A stretch of 43,015 nt of DNA from Planctomycetaceae bacterium (GTDB lineage: Bacteria; Planctomycetota; Planctomycetia; Pirellulales; UBA1268): the NCBI GenBank assembly GCA_902629495.1, contig CACORA010000017.1, positions 1 to 43,015 of the forward strand, given 5' to 3'. Made by a program: the position numbers and the translations under genes. The notes under the pieces are model-generated. The model ran no database searches and was not told the origin of the DNA. It was given only the letters and a program-made list of their open reading frames with translations. This document shows, piece after piece, positions 8,768 through 17,389 of this stretch; positions within the stretch are counted from its first letter, which is position 1; every line of letters starts with the position of its first letter.

Positions 8768-9603
8768 CACGCCGCCTCCCTGTAGGAAGTTGACTCTCGT
8801 GAAAGTATTCGAACGGTTCCCCCCCATGGAAATCGGTGTATCCACCGTGAGTCATTCCCAGTGAGAGAACATTGCGATAGGGCATCACCAAGTTGTCGAA
8901 GTGAAAGATCTGATCCAGGAGAGACGTGACTGTTGGAAAAACACGGATCAAATTCAAGGCACAGACCCTCACGTTCTTGAGAACGGTTGTTTGAACGAGT
9001 GAGGCCAATGGCAACACTTCGGCACATAGGATCTGTCGTTGGGAGTCCTGTTTCATCGAGTGTTGGCTCATCATCCCATCCGGTTATCACAACCCATGTG
9101 GTGTCGCATGCGATCTCACCAGATGGAAGAAGCCATGTGCATGCAGTCAGCAAACCTTCAGAAAGTGCGGAGGAACCACCACTCACACCGATATTTGGTC
9201 CGTGCATCTTCAGACCGACACTGATCGCACCAGCAATGGAATGAAGTGAACATTGTGGAACAATCTGGGTGGAGACTGTCACCCCCCCACCATGTTGTGC
9301 TTTGACAAGTGTTTGAGCTGCTGCAATTCTCCCGGCCTGACAGGAAGCCGCAATGATTCCGTGATGCTCAAGAGAAGGGATCTCTGGAAGAGATACAAGT
9401 GCATTGAGGATAGCATGGATGCCCATGACCGTTTGTTCATCAGCATGATTGAGGAAACGTTTTGGTAGGGATGGGGCCGAAGGCGGGGTTGTCTTCCTAA
9501 GAGCGGAGATATTTGAGAGAGATGATGCGATCGCACCATGTGCAATGACATTCATCATGCATCTGTTTGACTGCTGAACTGCGTTGGACGAAAGACGAGG
9601 CAT
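8767..9603 (-). CDS. Degenerate half-length ketosynthase-like protein (chain-length-factor-like)
   Basis: About 278 residues resemble the N-terminal half of a ketosynthase: HGIIAASCQAG, then LKMHGPNIGVSGGSSALSEG. The latter aligns with LNGPAVTTAAACASSG of the neighbouring active enzyme, so the nucleophilic Cys is Ser. The C-terminal half with the two catalytic His residues is missing. In type II polyketide systems, inactive ketosynthase-like subunits dimerise with the active one and set chain length; that role is inferred. The stop overlaps the start of the active ketosynthase by one base, implying coupled translation and a 1:1 complex. I chose the ATG at 9601-9603, 7 bases after the ACP stop. 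The frame is open to 9642 and another ATG pair lies at about 9556-9561, so the start is uncertain. Confidence 0.75.
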   Translation of the reverse strand: MPRLSSNAVQQSNRCMMNVIAHGAIASSLSNISALRKTTPPSAPSLPKRFLNHADEQTVMGIHAILNALVSLPEIPSLEHHGIIAASCQAGRIAAAQTLVKAQHGGGVTVSTQIVPQCSLHSIAGAISVGLKMHGPNIGVSGGSSALSEGLLTACTWLLPSGEIACDTTWVVITGWDDEPTLDETGLPTTDPMCRSVAIGLTRSNNRSQEREGLCLEFDPCFSNSHVSPGSDLSLRQLGDALSQCSLTGNDSRWIHRFPWGGTVRILSRESTSYREAA

Positions 9604-9610
9604 TGGGCTG

Positions 9611-9877
9611 TCACGCCGCCTTTTTGGCTTCCTTTGCGGCAATCTTTTTCTCTAGCGTATCAAGCAAGTTTCCAACAGTTTCAGTCGTTTCAAGGAGTTC
9701 TGTCTCGATTTGAATATCAAATTCACTTTCGATATGGAGGACAAGACCGGCCATATCGAGAGAATCAAGGTTGAGTCCCTCTCGAAGTGATGTTGCGTCA
9801 TCGAGGGCTGGAAAGGTTTCGCCAGTCTCCTCTTCCAGCAGCTTGAGAACGATTGCTGAAAGTTCATTGCGATCCAT
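9611..9877 (-). CDS. Acyl carrier protein
   Basis: The small acidic protein (88 residues) has the phosphopantetheine site LDSLD with Ser39, followed by the recognition helix MAGLVLHIESEFDIQIE typical of ACPs. It carries growing acyl chains as thioesters in the cytoplasm. The C-terminus adds a short Ala/Lys-rich tail. The start is the ATG at 9875-9877 with AGGAG 8 bases upstream. An in-frame GTG three codons earlier overlaps that ribosome binding site and is unlikely. It is the first gene of the six-gene run and is followed at once by the ketosynthase pair, so it is probably the dedicated carrier of that pathway and not the housekeeping acpP. The neighbour on the other side, a VanZ-like gene, is divergent. 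Confidence 0.93.
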   Translation of the reverse strand: MDRNELSAIVLKLLEEETGETFPALDDATSLREGLNLDSLDMAGLVLHIESEFDIQIETELLETTETVGNLLDTLEKKIAAKEAKKAA

Positions 9878-9911
9878 GAAGACCACTCCTGTTTTCTCTA
9901 TTCAATTCGAT

Positions 9912-9950
9912 TAGTGTTGTCGCTTGTGTATAACACTACTTTTTGCGACA
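9912..9950. promoter_or_regulatory. Interleaved inverted repeats between the ACP run and the VanZ-like gene
   Basis: The 93-base divergent gap contains two perfect inverted repeats that interleave: TAGTGTT (9912-9918) with AACACTA (9932-9938), and TGTCGC (9918-9923) with GCGACA (9945-9950). A -10-like TATAAC sits inside at 9930-9935. Such overlap could be an operator for a dimeric regulator acting on both divergent promoters, or an RNA pseudoknot. Neither reading is shown by the sequence alone. Confidence 0.35.
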
Positions 9951-9970
9951 CGAGGGTGAGAAGGTAGCGG

Positions 9971-10393
9971 ATGCAGTCCAGTACGCGAAGGTCAAAACAA
10001 AGGGCTTTTTCGGCAGTTTTTCAACGGTTTTTGCCGGTGGGTGTGGCGGTGCTCTATGCCACAGTGTTGGTTTTGGCAACACATTATCCGAGGCCCCAAG
10101 AAATCTTTAAGCATTCAGTCTCCGACAAAACCCTCCATTTTTATGCGTACTTCATTCTTGGGATTTCGGTGGCGGTGGCATTTTTGTCATCCATTCGTCA
10201 GTCCTGGCGGAGTGTTGGTGGAATGATGATCGCTTTGTGTGCTTTTGCGGCACTTGATGAAATGACTCAACCACTGTTTAAGAGAAATGCTGAATTCCTC
10301 GATTGGATTGCTGATTGTGGTGGCATTGTGGTTGGAGTGATAGTCGTTGTCGTTACCAGTTTGGTGTTGGGGCTCGGAAATCAGCAAGATTGA
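9971..10393 (+). CDS. VanZ-like family membrane protein
   Basis: The 140-residue protein has about four hydrophobic segments and the VanZ-like pattern: [13 protein letters not shown] in the second segment, then [23 protein letters not shown]. The first VanZ was found in a glycopeptide-resistance cluster (teicoplanin). Most family members, like this one, have no known function and should not be read as resistance genes. It is divergent from the ACP run. Its last 41 bases overlap the 3' end of the convergent UDP-glucuronate decarboxylase gene. The ribosome binding site is weak (GAAGGTAGCGG before the ATG). Confidence 0.8.
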   Translation: MQSSTRRSKQRAFSAVFQRFLPVGVAVLYATVLVLATHYPRPQEIFKHSVSDKTLHFYAYFILGISVAVAFLSSIRQSWRSVGGMMIALCAFAALDEMTQPLFKRNAEFLDWIADCGGIVVGVIVVVVTSLVLGLGNQQD

Positions 10394-11327
10394 CAGAACG
10401 AAACCATTCTATTGTTTTCTCAAGACCGTCACGCAGTTGCACAGATGGCTGCCAATCCAAATGCTTTATGGCCAGGCTGATATCCGGTCGTCGACGTTCT
10501 GGGTCATCAACAGGAAGCGGCTTCTTGATAATCGTTGAAGATGAGCCAGTAAGTTCAAGGGTAAGATCAGCAAGTTGCTGAATTGTGAACTCACTTGGAT
10601 TTCCAAGATTGACAGGCCCAATAAAATCATCAGATCCATTCATCATTCGTATGATGCCCTCTACAAGATCGTCTCGGTAGCAAAAGCTTCGAGTTTGGGA
10701 TCCAGAACCAAAGAGCGTAATGTCTTCGCCAGCCAATGCCTGTCGAATAAAATTTGAAACGACACGACCATCAAAAGGATGCATTCGTGGACCATACGTA
10801 TTGAATATTCTGACAATGCGAATATTGACCCCATTATGTCGGTGGTAGTCCATGAAGAGAGTTTCTGCAGCACGCTTTCCTTCGTCATAGCAGGCACGTG
10901 GACCGATTGGATTCACAGAACCTCGATAGCTCTCAGGTTGTGGATGAACTTCTGGATCTCCATAAACTTCACTTGTAGATGCTTGCAGTACTTTTGCTCT
11001 ACAGCGGCGGGCCATGCCAAGTAAATTGATTGATCCCATGACGGACGTCTTCATCGTCTTTATTGGATTGAACTGGTAGTGACCTGGTGCAGCGGGACAT
11101 GCAAGGTTGTAGATTTCATCTACCTCAAGCCACAGTGGATGAATGACATCATGTCGAAGCAATTCAAAATTGCCACAGTCGAGGAGGTGAGCCACATTGG
11201 TCTTCTGACTTGTGAAGAAATTATCAACACAAATGACATCATGGCCCATCTCGACAAGTCTGTCGCACAGGTGGCTGCCAAGGAAACCAGCTCCCCCAGC
11301 AACAAGAATCCTTTTCACTGATCCCAT
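10353..11327 (-). CDS. UDP-glucuronate decarboxylase (UDP-xylose synthase), SDR family
   Basis: The enzyme converts UDP-glucuronate to UDP-xylose through a 4-keto intermediate with bound NAD. The 324 residues show the Rossmann glycine motif GGAGFLG (11-17), the serine block STSEVYG (117-123), the catalytic pair Tyr147/Lys151 (YDEGK), and the UXS-typical segments [18 protein letters not shown] and [24 protein letters not shown]-xylose would feed surface polysaccharide or O-glycan synthesis. GGAG precedes the ATG by about 6 bases. The 3' end overlaps the VanZ-like gene on the other strand by 41 bases. It is divergent from the Tat-exported isomerase-like gene. A related UDP-glucose epimerase function is less likely because of the UXS-specific blocks. 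Confidence 0.92.
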   Translation of the reverse strand: MGSVKRILVAGGAGFLGSHLCDRLVEMGHDVICVDNFFTSQKTNVAHLLDCGNFELLRHDVIHPLWLEVDEIYNLACPAAPGHYQFNPIKTMKTSVMGSINLLGMARRCRAKVLQASTSEVYGDPEVHPQPESYRGSVNPIGPRACYDEGKRAAETLFMDYHRHNGVNIRIVRIFNTYGPRMHPFDGRVVSNFIRQALAGEDITLFGSGSQTRSFCYRDDLVEGIIRMMNGSDDFIGPVNLGNPSEFTIQQLADLTLELTGSSSTIIKKPLPVDDPERRRPDISLAIKHLDWQPSVQLRDGLEKTIEWFRSVNLADFRAPTPNW

Positions 11328-11410
11328 AGAAACTCCACTAGAATTGCCATCATCTTTTCAAATGGTACTGTATATCAAAGAAGTTTTTTTATTTTCTCAG
11401 GGGACTCACT

Positions 11411-12349
11411 ATGTCGGACCGCCTTAATCGCCGAGATGTTCTTCAGTCCGCAGTTACAGGAAGTGTTGTTGCTGGCATGGCAGCAGCTCCATCATCGATC
11501 TATGCTGCCGATGGACCTGCTGCCACCAAAGGCAATATTAAGCACTCAATCGTTCTTTGGTGCTTCAACGTCATGGGTGACCAATGGGACGTTGAGAAAA
11601 CCTGCCAGGTAGCAAAACACTTGGGCGTGCATTCGATTGAATTGGTGAACCCTGAAGATTGGCCAACACTCAAGAAACATGGGCTCACATGTGCGATAGC
11701 ACCAAACGGTATGCCAGGTGAACCATTTGTGAAGGGATACAATAATCCTGCATATCACGCAGAAGTCATTGATCGAACAAAAAAGATGATTGATGATTGT
11801 GCGGACAATGAGATTCCATCAGTGATTGGTTTTACAGGTTTCAAGTGGCGGAATGCTGAGGATCCAACAAGTGGTGAAATATCTCTTGAAGAAGGCGCTG
11901 ATAATTGTGTAGAGGCGCTGAAAAAAGTTGCTCAGCATGCTGAGAAGCACGGCGTGACAGTGTGCATAGAACATCTCAACACACGAGATGATACACACCC
12001 AATGAAAGGGCACCCTGGTTATCAGGGTGACGATATTGATTACGTTGCTAACATCATCCGTCGCGTGGGGTCTGAACGCGTGAAGTTATTGTTCGATCTC
12101 TATCATGTACAAATCATGAATGGAGACCTGGTGCGGCGCCTTGGTGAATGCAAGGATGTCATTGGTCATATTCACACGGCTGGCAATCCAGGCCGAGGTG
12201 AACTGGATGACACTCAGGAGATAGCCTATCCGGCGACAATGAATAAGTTGATCGAGATTGGCTATACCGGTTGGGTGGGGCATGAGTTCATTCCTACCCG
12301 TGATCCTGAAACAGGGTTACGGGAAGCTGTGCTTTTGTGTGATGTATGA
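11411..12349 (+). CDS. Tat-exported sugar phosphate isomerase/epimerase-like TIM-barrel protein
   Basis: The 312-residue protein begins with a twin-arginine leader ([13 protein letters not shown], then a hydrophobic stretch ending ...SIYA before ADG), so a folded, metal-loaded protein is exported. The mature part resembles hydroxypyruvate isomerase and xylose-isomerase-like TIM barrels. Candidate metal ligands are Glu in CIEHLN, Asp in LFDLYHVQ, His in IGHIHTAG and Glu in VGHEFIP. The substrate is unknown. Planctomycetes have many exported members, which are thought to act on sugars from polysaccharide breakdown; that part is inference. It is convergent with glycerate 2-kinase, with 21 bases between the stops. 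The start follows AGGGG about 8 bases upstream. Confidence 0.85.
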   Translation: MSDRLNRRDVLQSAVTGSVVAGMAAAPSSIYAADGPAATKGNIKHSIVLWCFNVMGDQWDVEKTCQVAKHLGVHSIELVNPEDWPTLKKHGLTCAIAPNGMPGEPFVKGYNNPAYHAEVIDRTKKMIDDCADNEIPSVIGFTGFKWRNAEDPTSGEISLEEGADNCVEALKKVAQHAEKHGVTVCIEHLNTRDDTHPMKGHPGYQGDDIDYVANIIRRVGSERVKLLFDLYHVQIMNGDLVRRLGECKDVIGHIHTAGNPGRGELDDTQEIAYPATMNKLIEIGYTGWVGHEFIPTRDPETGLREAVLLCDV

Positions 12350-12370
12350 GAATAAGAATGGAGTAGTGGG

Positions 12371-13618
12371 TTATCGAGCTAATACAATTCGAAGATCGGC
12401 AACATTTGTTCCGGTCGGGCCAGTGTGTAAAAGCGCCCCAGCCTGCTTGAAAAGGGAATAAGCATCACACGTGTTAAGTGATGTGGTTATATCCAGATTA
12501 TTTTTTTGAATAGTGTTGACACACGATGGGCTTGCGACAGCACCTGCGGCATCCGTTGGACCATCTTCACCGTCTGTGCCGATGCTTGCGATAAGTAAGT
12601 TCGTAGGCCATGTTGGGTTTGTTTTCAGAGTCTGGTCGATTGCCTTTAGAACGGTTTGCTGGTTGCGACCACCCAGGCCATGATCTGACGGTACGGTGAC
12701 GGTCGATTCTCCACCTGTGATAATTGCATGTGGCTGGCCGGTTTGTTTCACGGCGGCAACAGCTTCTCGACCTGCGTCACTAAGAAAACGCCCAGTGATT
12801 TCCGCATCTGCTTCAGTTGGGATATCAAAGGGCATGACATTGTAGCCAAGTTGATGAGCTCTTAATGTCGCAGCATTTACAGCGGTTGTGTTGTCTCCAA
12901 TAACGATATGCTCAACATGACATCCGGAAGAAGTCGTCCAGCATCCATTTTGCATTGTCGGAGATATACATGGGCCTGATGCAATGACCTGCAGATCATT
13001 GCCAATGACGTCTGACAGTACCAAGGCTATCAGCACTCCTGCACGGCACGTTCTTGCCAGCCCTCCCCCCTTTACAAGACTCATCCTAGTGCGCGACGCA
13101 TTGAGTTGTGAGATTGTCGCTCCGGACTGTGACAACCGGAGGGTTTCACTGACGATATCCTGAAGGGAAAATTCAGGTCGTGGGGCAGTCAGAAGAGCTG
13201 ATCCACCTCCTGTGAAAAGTGCTATGACAGCATCTTTTGGAGATAATCCAGAAACAGTTTCGAGCATCTCATGTGTTACTCGTATGACGTTCTGCGTTGG
13301 TACATTCTGGCCGGCTGGTCGCGTTTCTCGTACGTCTATTGTTCGTAGTGATCGGCTGCATCCCTCCGGAACACTAATAAGGCCTGAGACATGATGCGTA
13401 TCTAAGAAATGTTTGCCCAAAAGGTTTTCAAGACCAGCAGCCATGCCAGCTGCTGCCTTTCCCGCGCCAACAATAACAACTCGATCGTAAGGGGCGATCG
13501 CTTCTCTGAGTTGCTTTCTGAGAAGATCACTCTTCAGAAGGTGTTCTGGTTGTACATGTTCGAGAGACGTAGACCAGATGGCTTGGGCATCATCATAAAG
13601 CTTTGTATTCGCAGTCAC
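12371..13618 (-). CDS. Glycerate 2-kinase (MOFRL/DUF4147 family)
   Basis: The enzyme phosphorylates D-glycerate to 2-phosphoglycerate. The 415 residues show the family's nucleotide-binding start VVIVGAGKAAAGMA (about residue 48), LFTGGGSALLTAP, the lysine-containing SRTRMSLVKGGGLA, SDVIGNDLQVIASGP, and the C-terminal MOFRL domain with GGESTV and GLGGRNQQ, plus SIGTDGEDGPTDAAGA. Older annotations call this family hydroxypyruvate reductase (TtuD), but the kinase assignment is better supported for the family. The start is a GTG at 13616-13618 that overlaps the TGA of the upstream gene (GTGA), so the two are translationally coupled. The convergent isomerase-like gene could supply related three-carbon or sugar-acid metabolites, but that link is speculative. 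Confidence 0.9.
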   Translation of the reverse strand: MTANTKLYDDAQAIWSTSLEHVQPEHLLKSDLLRKQLREAIAPYDRVVIVGAGKAAAGMAAGLENLLGKHFLDTHHVSGLISVPEGCSRSLRTIDVRETRPAGQNVPTQNVIRVTHEMLETVSGLSPKDAVIALFTGGGSALLTAPRPEFSLQDIVSETLRLSQSGATISQLNASRTRMSLVKGGGLARTCRAGVLIALVLSDVIGNDLQVIASGPCISPTMQNGCWTTSSGCHVEHIVIGDNTTAVNAATLRAHQLGYNVMPFDIPTEADAEITGRFLSDAGREAVAAVKQTGQPHAIITGGESTVTVPSDHGLGGRNQQTVLKAIDQTLKTNPTWPTNLLIASIGTDGEDGPTDAAGAVASPSCVNTIQKNNLDITTSLNTCDAYSLFKQAGALLHTGPTGTNVADLRIVLAR

Positions 13619-14469
13619 TCGTCCATTACCTTTGGAAGATTCTTTGGATCAAACTTTGAAAGGTCGATGCCACTACCACTCTCTTCTTCTAACAACTTGA
13701 GACGCATCTCAAGTCTTTCGATTCTTCGGGACAGAAGGGCAGGTGAATCTTCAATATGTTTGGGACGCGATGGGCGAGGCACCGTTGGATAGCCAAGTTG
13801 ACGTTGCAATGCCGCGAAAAAGAAAAGCGGTTCCTTGCCACGATTTGCTCGAGCGATGCGCCCCTCTTTTTCACCGAAAAGGATAACGCGATCAGGTTCT
13901 TCGGCATCTCGACCAGCCTGTATGGCATCGCGCTTTTCGATTCGCCAATACTCGGGGCTGCGAATGTAGACGAGGTCAGCCAAATCAACAAAGCCCATTT
14001 GTCGAGAGAGAACCGTTATCCATGAACGCCAATCATCATTAAACATTTCATCTTCGGCGAGTGCAGATAAACCCAGTAAATAGTCAAGGCGATTTCGTGA
14101 GAGACATTCGAAGCGGTAGAAGAAAAGGCCTTGTGGTGTTGCAGCGTCAGCCCGATAAGCGGCTTCCCGCTCAAGAATTGCGAGGCCCGTTCTCATATCG
14201 AATCGACCACCTTCTTCCTCGGCTTGGCAAATGATAAAAGTTTGGAAAGGCGCGAAGTAGTGAGGAAGTCGTGACATTGCCGTTGACAACGTACCGACAA
14301 GCTTGAGTTCACTCACCAGATATTCTAGTGCCATTGGAAGTTTGGATGTTGCCAACACCTCATCGCCAATCGAACGAAGCGCTTCTTGCGCCGCAATTCC
14401 ATTAGAGATGCGATCTGCAAGATTACGAAAGAGGTAGGCTTGTTCGACGTATTCCTCACGATCGAGCAT
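13615..14469 (-). CDS. Conserved hypothetical protein coupled to glycerate kinase
   Basis: About 284 residues that I do not recognise. It is soluble and helix-rich, with no signal peptide. The N-terminal two-thirds (LDREEYVEQAYLFRNLADRI, QTFIICQAEEEGGRFDMRTGLAILEREAAYRA) reads like a compact helical domain. The C-terminus ends in a short coiled-coil-like stretch (ALLSRRIERLEMRLKLLEEE) and a charged tail. The start at 14467-14469 is chosen for AGAGG 7 bases upstream; the frame stays open to 14529. Its TGA overlaps the GTG of the glycerate kinase gene, so the two are made together. A structural or regulatory partner is possible, but no function can be assigned. Confidence 0.7.
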   Translation of the reverse strand: MLDREEYVEQAYLFRNLADRISNGIAAQEALRSIGDEVLATSKLPMALEYLVSELKLVGTLSTAMSRLPHYFAPFQTFIICQAEEEGGRFDMRTGLAILEREAAYRADAATPQGLFFYRFECLSRNRLDYLLGLSALAEDEMFNDDWRSWITVLSRQMGFVDLADLVYIRSPEYWRIEKRDAIQAGRDAEEPDRVILFGEKEGRIARANRGKEPLFFFAALQRQLGYPTVPRPSRPKHIEDSPALLSRRIERLEMRLKLLEEESGSGIDLSKFDPKNLPKVMDE

Positions 14470-14517
14470 TTCAGGCCTCTTTTCTATGAAAGAATGTCCC
14501 GCGACAGGCGTCTGCCC

Positions 14518-14546
14518 CTGAGAAAACATTTTTCGTATCGTATAAT
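14518..14546 (+). promoter_or_regulatory. Putative sigma70-type promoter of ribBA
   Basis: A perfect TATAAT lies at 14541-14546. CTGAGA at 14518-14523 matches four of six -35 bases with a 17-base spacer. The ribBA ATG is 53 bases further on with AAGG as ribosome binding site. I found no FMN riboswitch signature in this 129-base gap. Confidence 0.45.
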
Positions 14547-14598
14547 CAAAAAGGTCAAAGTTTCAGCCCTTTTTTGTTTTTCAGGCAAGGATTTGTGT

Positions 14599-15807
14599 AT
14601 GTCTGATCGTTTTAGCAGCCTAGATGCAGTTGTAGAATCTTTCCGTCGCGGTGAGATGGTAATCGTTGTTGATGCCGAAGATCGGGAAAATGAGGGAGAT
14701 TTTGTCTGTGCAGCTGAAAAAATAACGCCTGAGATTATCAACACCATGATCACATTCGGGCGGGGTCAGGTGTGTATGCCAATCCTCCCAGATACGGCGA
14801 CTCGACTCGAACTTCCCATGATGGTTGAGAAAAATTCAACACCACTGGGAACAGCATATACCGTGCCGGTTGATCATCGGTCGGCCCGTACCGGAATTAC
14901 TGCTATTGAAAGAGCAGACACTATTCGGGCGGTTCTCGATCCTTCAAGTGTGCCATCAGATTTTGTTCGCCCAGGACATCTTTTTCCATTGATTGCCAAA
15001 GAAGGTGGTGTCTTGAGACGAGCGGGTCATACAGAAGCAGCTATTGATTTAGCGCGTTTGGCTGATATGCAGCCTGCAGGAGTGTTATGTGAGATTCTTG
15101 ATAAGTCAGGAAATCGCGCTGACCGTAAATCATTATTTCAACTTGCAGCTGATCTCAACCTGCAAATTATTTCCATTGAAGAACTTATTCGACAGCGCCG
15201 ACTTCGGGAGAAGCTTGTAGAAAGAATTGCGAGTGCAAAACTTCCAACGAAATGGGGTGAGTTTCAAGTTATTGCCTATGGCGTTCAATATGAGTCCCAG
15301 CAACCGCTTGTACTTGCCATGGGAGATCTCTCGAAAGTCGCAGCACCCTTAGTGCGTCTCCACTCCTCTTGTTTTACAGGTGACCTGATCGATAGTTTGC
15401 GCTGTGATTGTGGTGATCAACTTCACATGGCTCTCGAAATGATTGGAAGAGAAGGTGCGGGAGCGGTTGTCTATCTTCCTCAAGAGGGGCGAGGCATTGG
15501 TCTCACGGAAAAAATACGTGCCTATGCATTACAGGACAAAGGCCTTGATACAGTTGAGGCTAATCTTGCATTAGGGCACAAAGTCGATTCACGGGATTAT
15601 GGTGTGGGTATTCAGATATTGAAAGATCTTGGACTTCAAAAAGTCCGTTTGCTCACAAATAATCCAAAGAAGACCGATGCATTTATCTATGGTGGTTTTG
15701 ATTTAGAGGTTGTCGATCAGGTGCCGATTCTACCTCCTGTGAATGAGCATAATAAACGGTATCTGGCGACGAAGCGGGATAAGCTTGGCCATCATTTTCC
15801 AGAGTGA
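14599..15807 (+). CDS. ribBA: Bifunctional 3,4-dihydroxy-2-butanone 4-phosphate synthase / GTP cyclohydrolase II
   Basis: The protein makes both precursors of riboflavin: RibB converts ribulose 5-phosphate to dihydroxybutanone phosphate, and RibA opens GTP. The 402 residues have RibB first, with DRENEGDF at 28-35 and [11 protein letters not shown] at 141-151. RibA follows with zinc cysteines 258, 269 and 271 ([16 protein letters not shown]), EGRGIGL and NNPKK. Both halves look active. The start is the ATG at 14599 with AAGG 8 bases upstream. A longer open frame upstream, to 14386, overlaps the divergent gene and has no family similarity. It appears to be monocistronic. Confidence 0.96.
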   Translation: MSDRFSSLDAVVESFRRGEMVIVVDAEDRENEGDFVCAAEKITPEIINTMITFGRGQVCMPILPDTATRLELPMMVEKNSTPLGTAYTVPVDHRSARTGITAIERADTIRAVLDPSSVPSDFVRPGHLFPLIAKEGGVLRRAGHTEAAIDLARLADMQPAGVLCEILDKSGNRADRKSLFQLAADLNLQIISIEELIRQRRLREKLVERIASAKLPTKWGEFQVIAYGVQYESQQPLVLAMGDLSKVAAPLVRLHSSCFTGDLIDSLRCDCGDQLHMALEMIGREGAGAVVYLPQEGRGIGLTEKIRAYALQDKGLDTVEANLALGHKVDSRDYGVGIQILKDLGLQKVRLLTNNPKKTDAFIYGGFDLEVVDQVPILPPVNEHNKRYLATKRDKLGHHFPE

Positions 15808-15829
15808 CCCCGTTTTGTTTTGTGAAGAT

Positions 15830-15872
15830 ACTGGAAAATACGTCTCAACTTAGTTTTTCCAGTTGCAAGACG
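15830..15872 (+). other. Hairpin / possible pseudoknot downstream of ribBA
   Basis: ACTGGAAAA (15830-15838) is a perfect complement of TTTTCCAGT (15855-15863). CGTCT (15841-15845), inside that loop, can pair with AGACG (15868-15872) outside it, an H-type pseudoknot arrangement. A smaller hairpin CAAGA/TCTTG overlaps the 3' end. No U-run follows, so this is not a classical terminator. It may be the 3' end of the ribBA message or a leader element of the following sulfatase. Confidence 0.35.
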
Positions 15873-15948
15873 CATCTTGTTTGAGCAGGTCTGAAAGATG
15901 TGCCATATATGTGTTTTCAAACATCTCATTTTTTAAGAGGCGATAGCG

Positions 15949-17319
15949 ATGAAGGTGTGGCTGCAGCACAGTATTTCATGTTTTTGTGGTGTTCTGGTGA
16001 TCCTTGGATTACTTACTAGCCCAACAAAACTTTTTGCGAACCAACCGAACATCTTGATGATTCTCACTGATGATCAAGGCTGGGGTGACGTTACGGCATA
16101 CGGTAGTCAGGATCTCAAGACACCAGCGATGGACGCACTCATTACAGCTGGGATGCGGTTTGACAGCTTTTATGCAAATTGTCCTGTCTGTTCTCCAACC
16201 CGAGCGGCGTTTCTCTCAGGAATGTTTCCAGACAAAGTTGGTGTTCCAGGGGTGATAAGGACAATGCCAGAGAACAACTGGGGATTCCTTGATCCGGCTG
16301 CTGTCTTGCTCCCCAAGCCGCTCAAAGCCGTGGGCTATCACACCTCAATGATTGGAAAGTGGCATCTTGGTCTCGAGTTTCCATGCCGCCCAAACGACCA
16401 TGGGTTTGATCATTTCCATGGTTTCTTGGGTGACATGATGGACGATTATTGGACGCATACACGGCATGACAGGCATTACATGCGATTGAATGAAAAAGAT
16501 ATTCGTGTTGATGGTCATGCAACGGATCTCTTTACAACATGGGCTGTTGAGTACATTGAGTCTCGGGCAAACAACAAATCGCCTTGGTTTTGTTATCTAG
16601 CTTACAATGCGCCCCACTTCCCAGTGCAACCGCCACAAGAATGGCTTGAGAGAGTCATTCAGCGTGAGCAAGGCATTGATCCAACGCGGGCAAAGTTGGT
16701 TGCATTCATTGAACACCTCGATGATGGTATTCGGCAAGTAATCGATTCACTTAAGGCAACTGGTCAATACGACAACACCCTTATCATTTTTAGTTCTGAT
16801 AACGGTGGGCACAAAGGAAGTGTGGCCGACTGTGGGCCTCATCGAGGATTCAAGCAGGACATGTACGAGGGTGGCATCGCTGTGCCATTTTGCGCCGTAT
16901 GGAAGAATCACATTGAGGCAGGGTCGAAGAGTGACCTTGTTGCTGTGACCAGTGACCTCTATCCAACATTTTGTGAAGCTGCTGGAGCGACGGTCAGTGA
17001 CTCAATTGATGGAGTGTCAATTCTTCCAACGTTACTTGGTCAGCCGCAGGTCATTGAAAGACCACTGGTATGGGTGCGTCGAGAGGGCGGGAAAGCGTAT
17101 GAAGGGCGAGCTTATTACGCCATTCGAAACGGCAACTGGAAGCTTTTGCAAAACAATCCATTTGAGCGATATCAATTGTATAATCTTGCGAATGATCCTC
17201 TCGAAACAAAAGACGTAGCCAAGGAGTACCCAAAGATTGTCAATGAACTGACTATTCTTCTGCGGCAACATATTCAGCGGGCGGCTCGGGTGCCCTGGCA
17301 GCGTCCTGTGACTGAGTAG
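15949..17319 (+). CDS. Secreted sulfatase (FGly type, arylsulfatase family)
   Basis: The enzyme hydrolyses sulfate esters, probably of algal or host polysaccharides, in the periplasm or outside. The 456 residues start with a signal peptide (to about residue 30, ...TKLFA). The metal site begins with DDQGWGD (41-47). The formylglycine motif is CSPTR with Cys81, which a formylglycine-generating enzyme must convert. GKWHLG lies at 136-141 and SDNGG at 283-287. The length and motif order fit the common sulfatase family 1 fold. The substrate cannot be read from sequence. The gene stands alone between ribBA and the peptide importer. A second sulfatase of a different subfamily lies at 25606-27033. 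Confidence 0.94.
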   Translation: MKVWLQHSISCFCGVLVILGLLTSPTKLFANQPNILMILTDDQGWGDVTAYGSQDLKTPAMDALITAGMRFDSFYANCPVCSPTRAAFLSGMFPDKVGVPGVIRTMPENNWGFLDPAAVLLPKPLKAVGYHTSMIGKWHLGLEFPCRPNDHGFDHFHGFLGDMMDDYWTHTRHDRHYMRLNEKDIRVDGHATDLFTTWAVEYIESRANNKSPWFCYLAYNAPHFPVQPPQEWLERVIQREQGIDPTRAKLVAFIEHLDDGIRQVIDSLKATGQYDNTLIIFSSDNGGHKGSVADCGPHRGFKQDMYEGGIAVPFCAVWKNHIEAGSKSDLVAVTSDLYPTFCEAAGATVSDSIDGVSILPTLLGQPQVIERPLVWVRREGGKAYEGRAYYAIRNGNWKLLQNNPFERYQLYNLANDPLETKDVAKEYPKIVNELTILLRQHIQRAARVPWQRPVTE

Positions 17320-17389
17320 TTTACTCAAGAAAGCCGTGAAAGAGATCCAGTATATTTTCTCCCATTTCTGAAATTGTTTTCAGTTTGAC

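Noticed and set aside
7517..8845. Longer start for the active ketosynthase
   Set aside because: It would overlap the partner gene by 79 bases, while the ATG at 8765-8767 has GGGAGG and stop/start coupling.
9971..10393. Glycopeptide resistance gene vanZ
   Set aside because: Only the general VanZ-like membrane domain is present, with no other van gene; family members mostly have unrelated or unknown roles.
14386..14598. Upstream extension of the ribBA frame
   Set aside because: It overlaps the divergent hypothetical gene, and the ATG at 14599 has a ribosome binding site and starts the conserved RibB domain.
14470..14598. FMN riboswitch before ribBA
   Set aside because: The conserved riboswitch core is not found; only a promoter-like element is visible.
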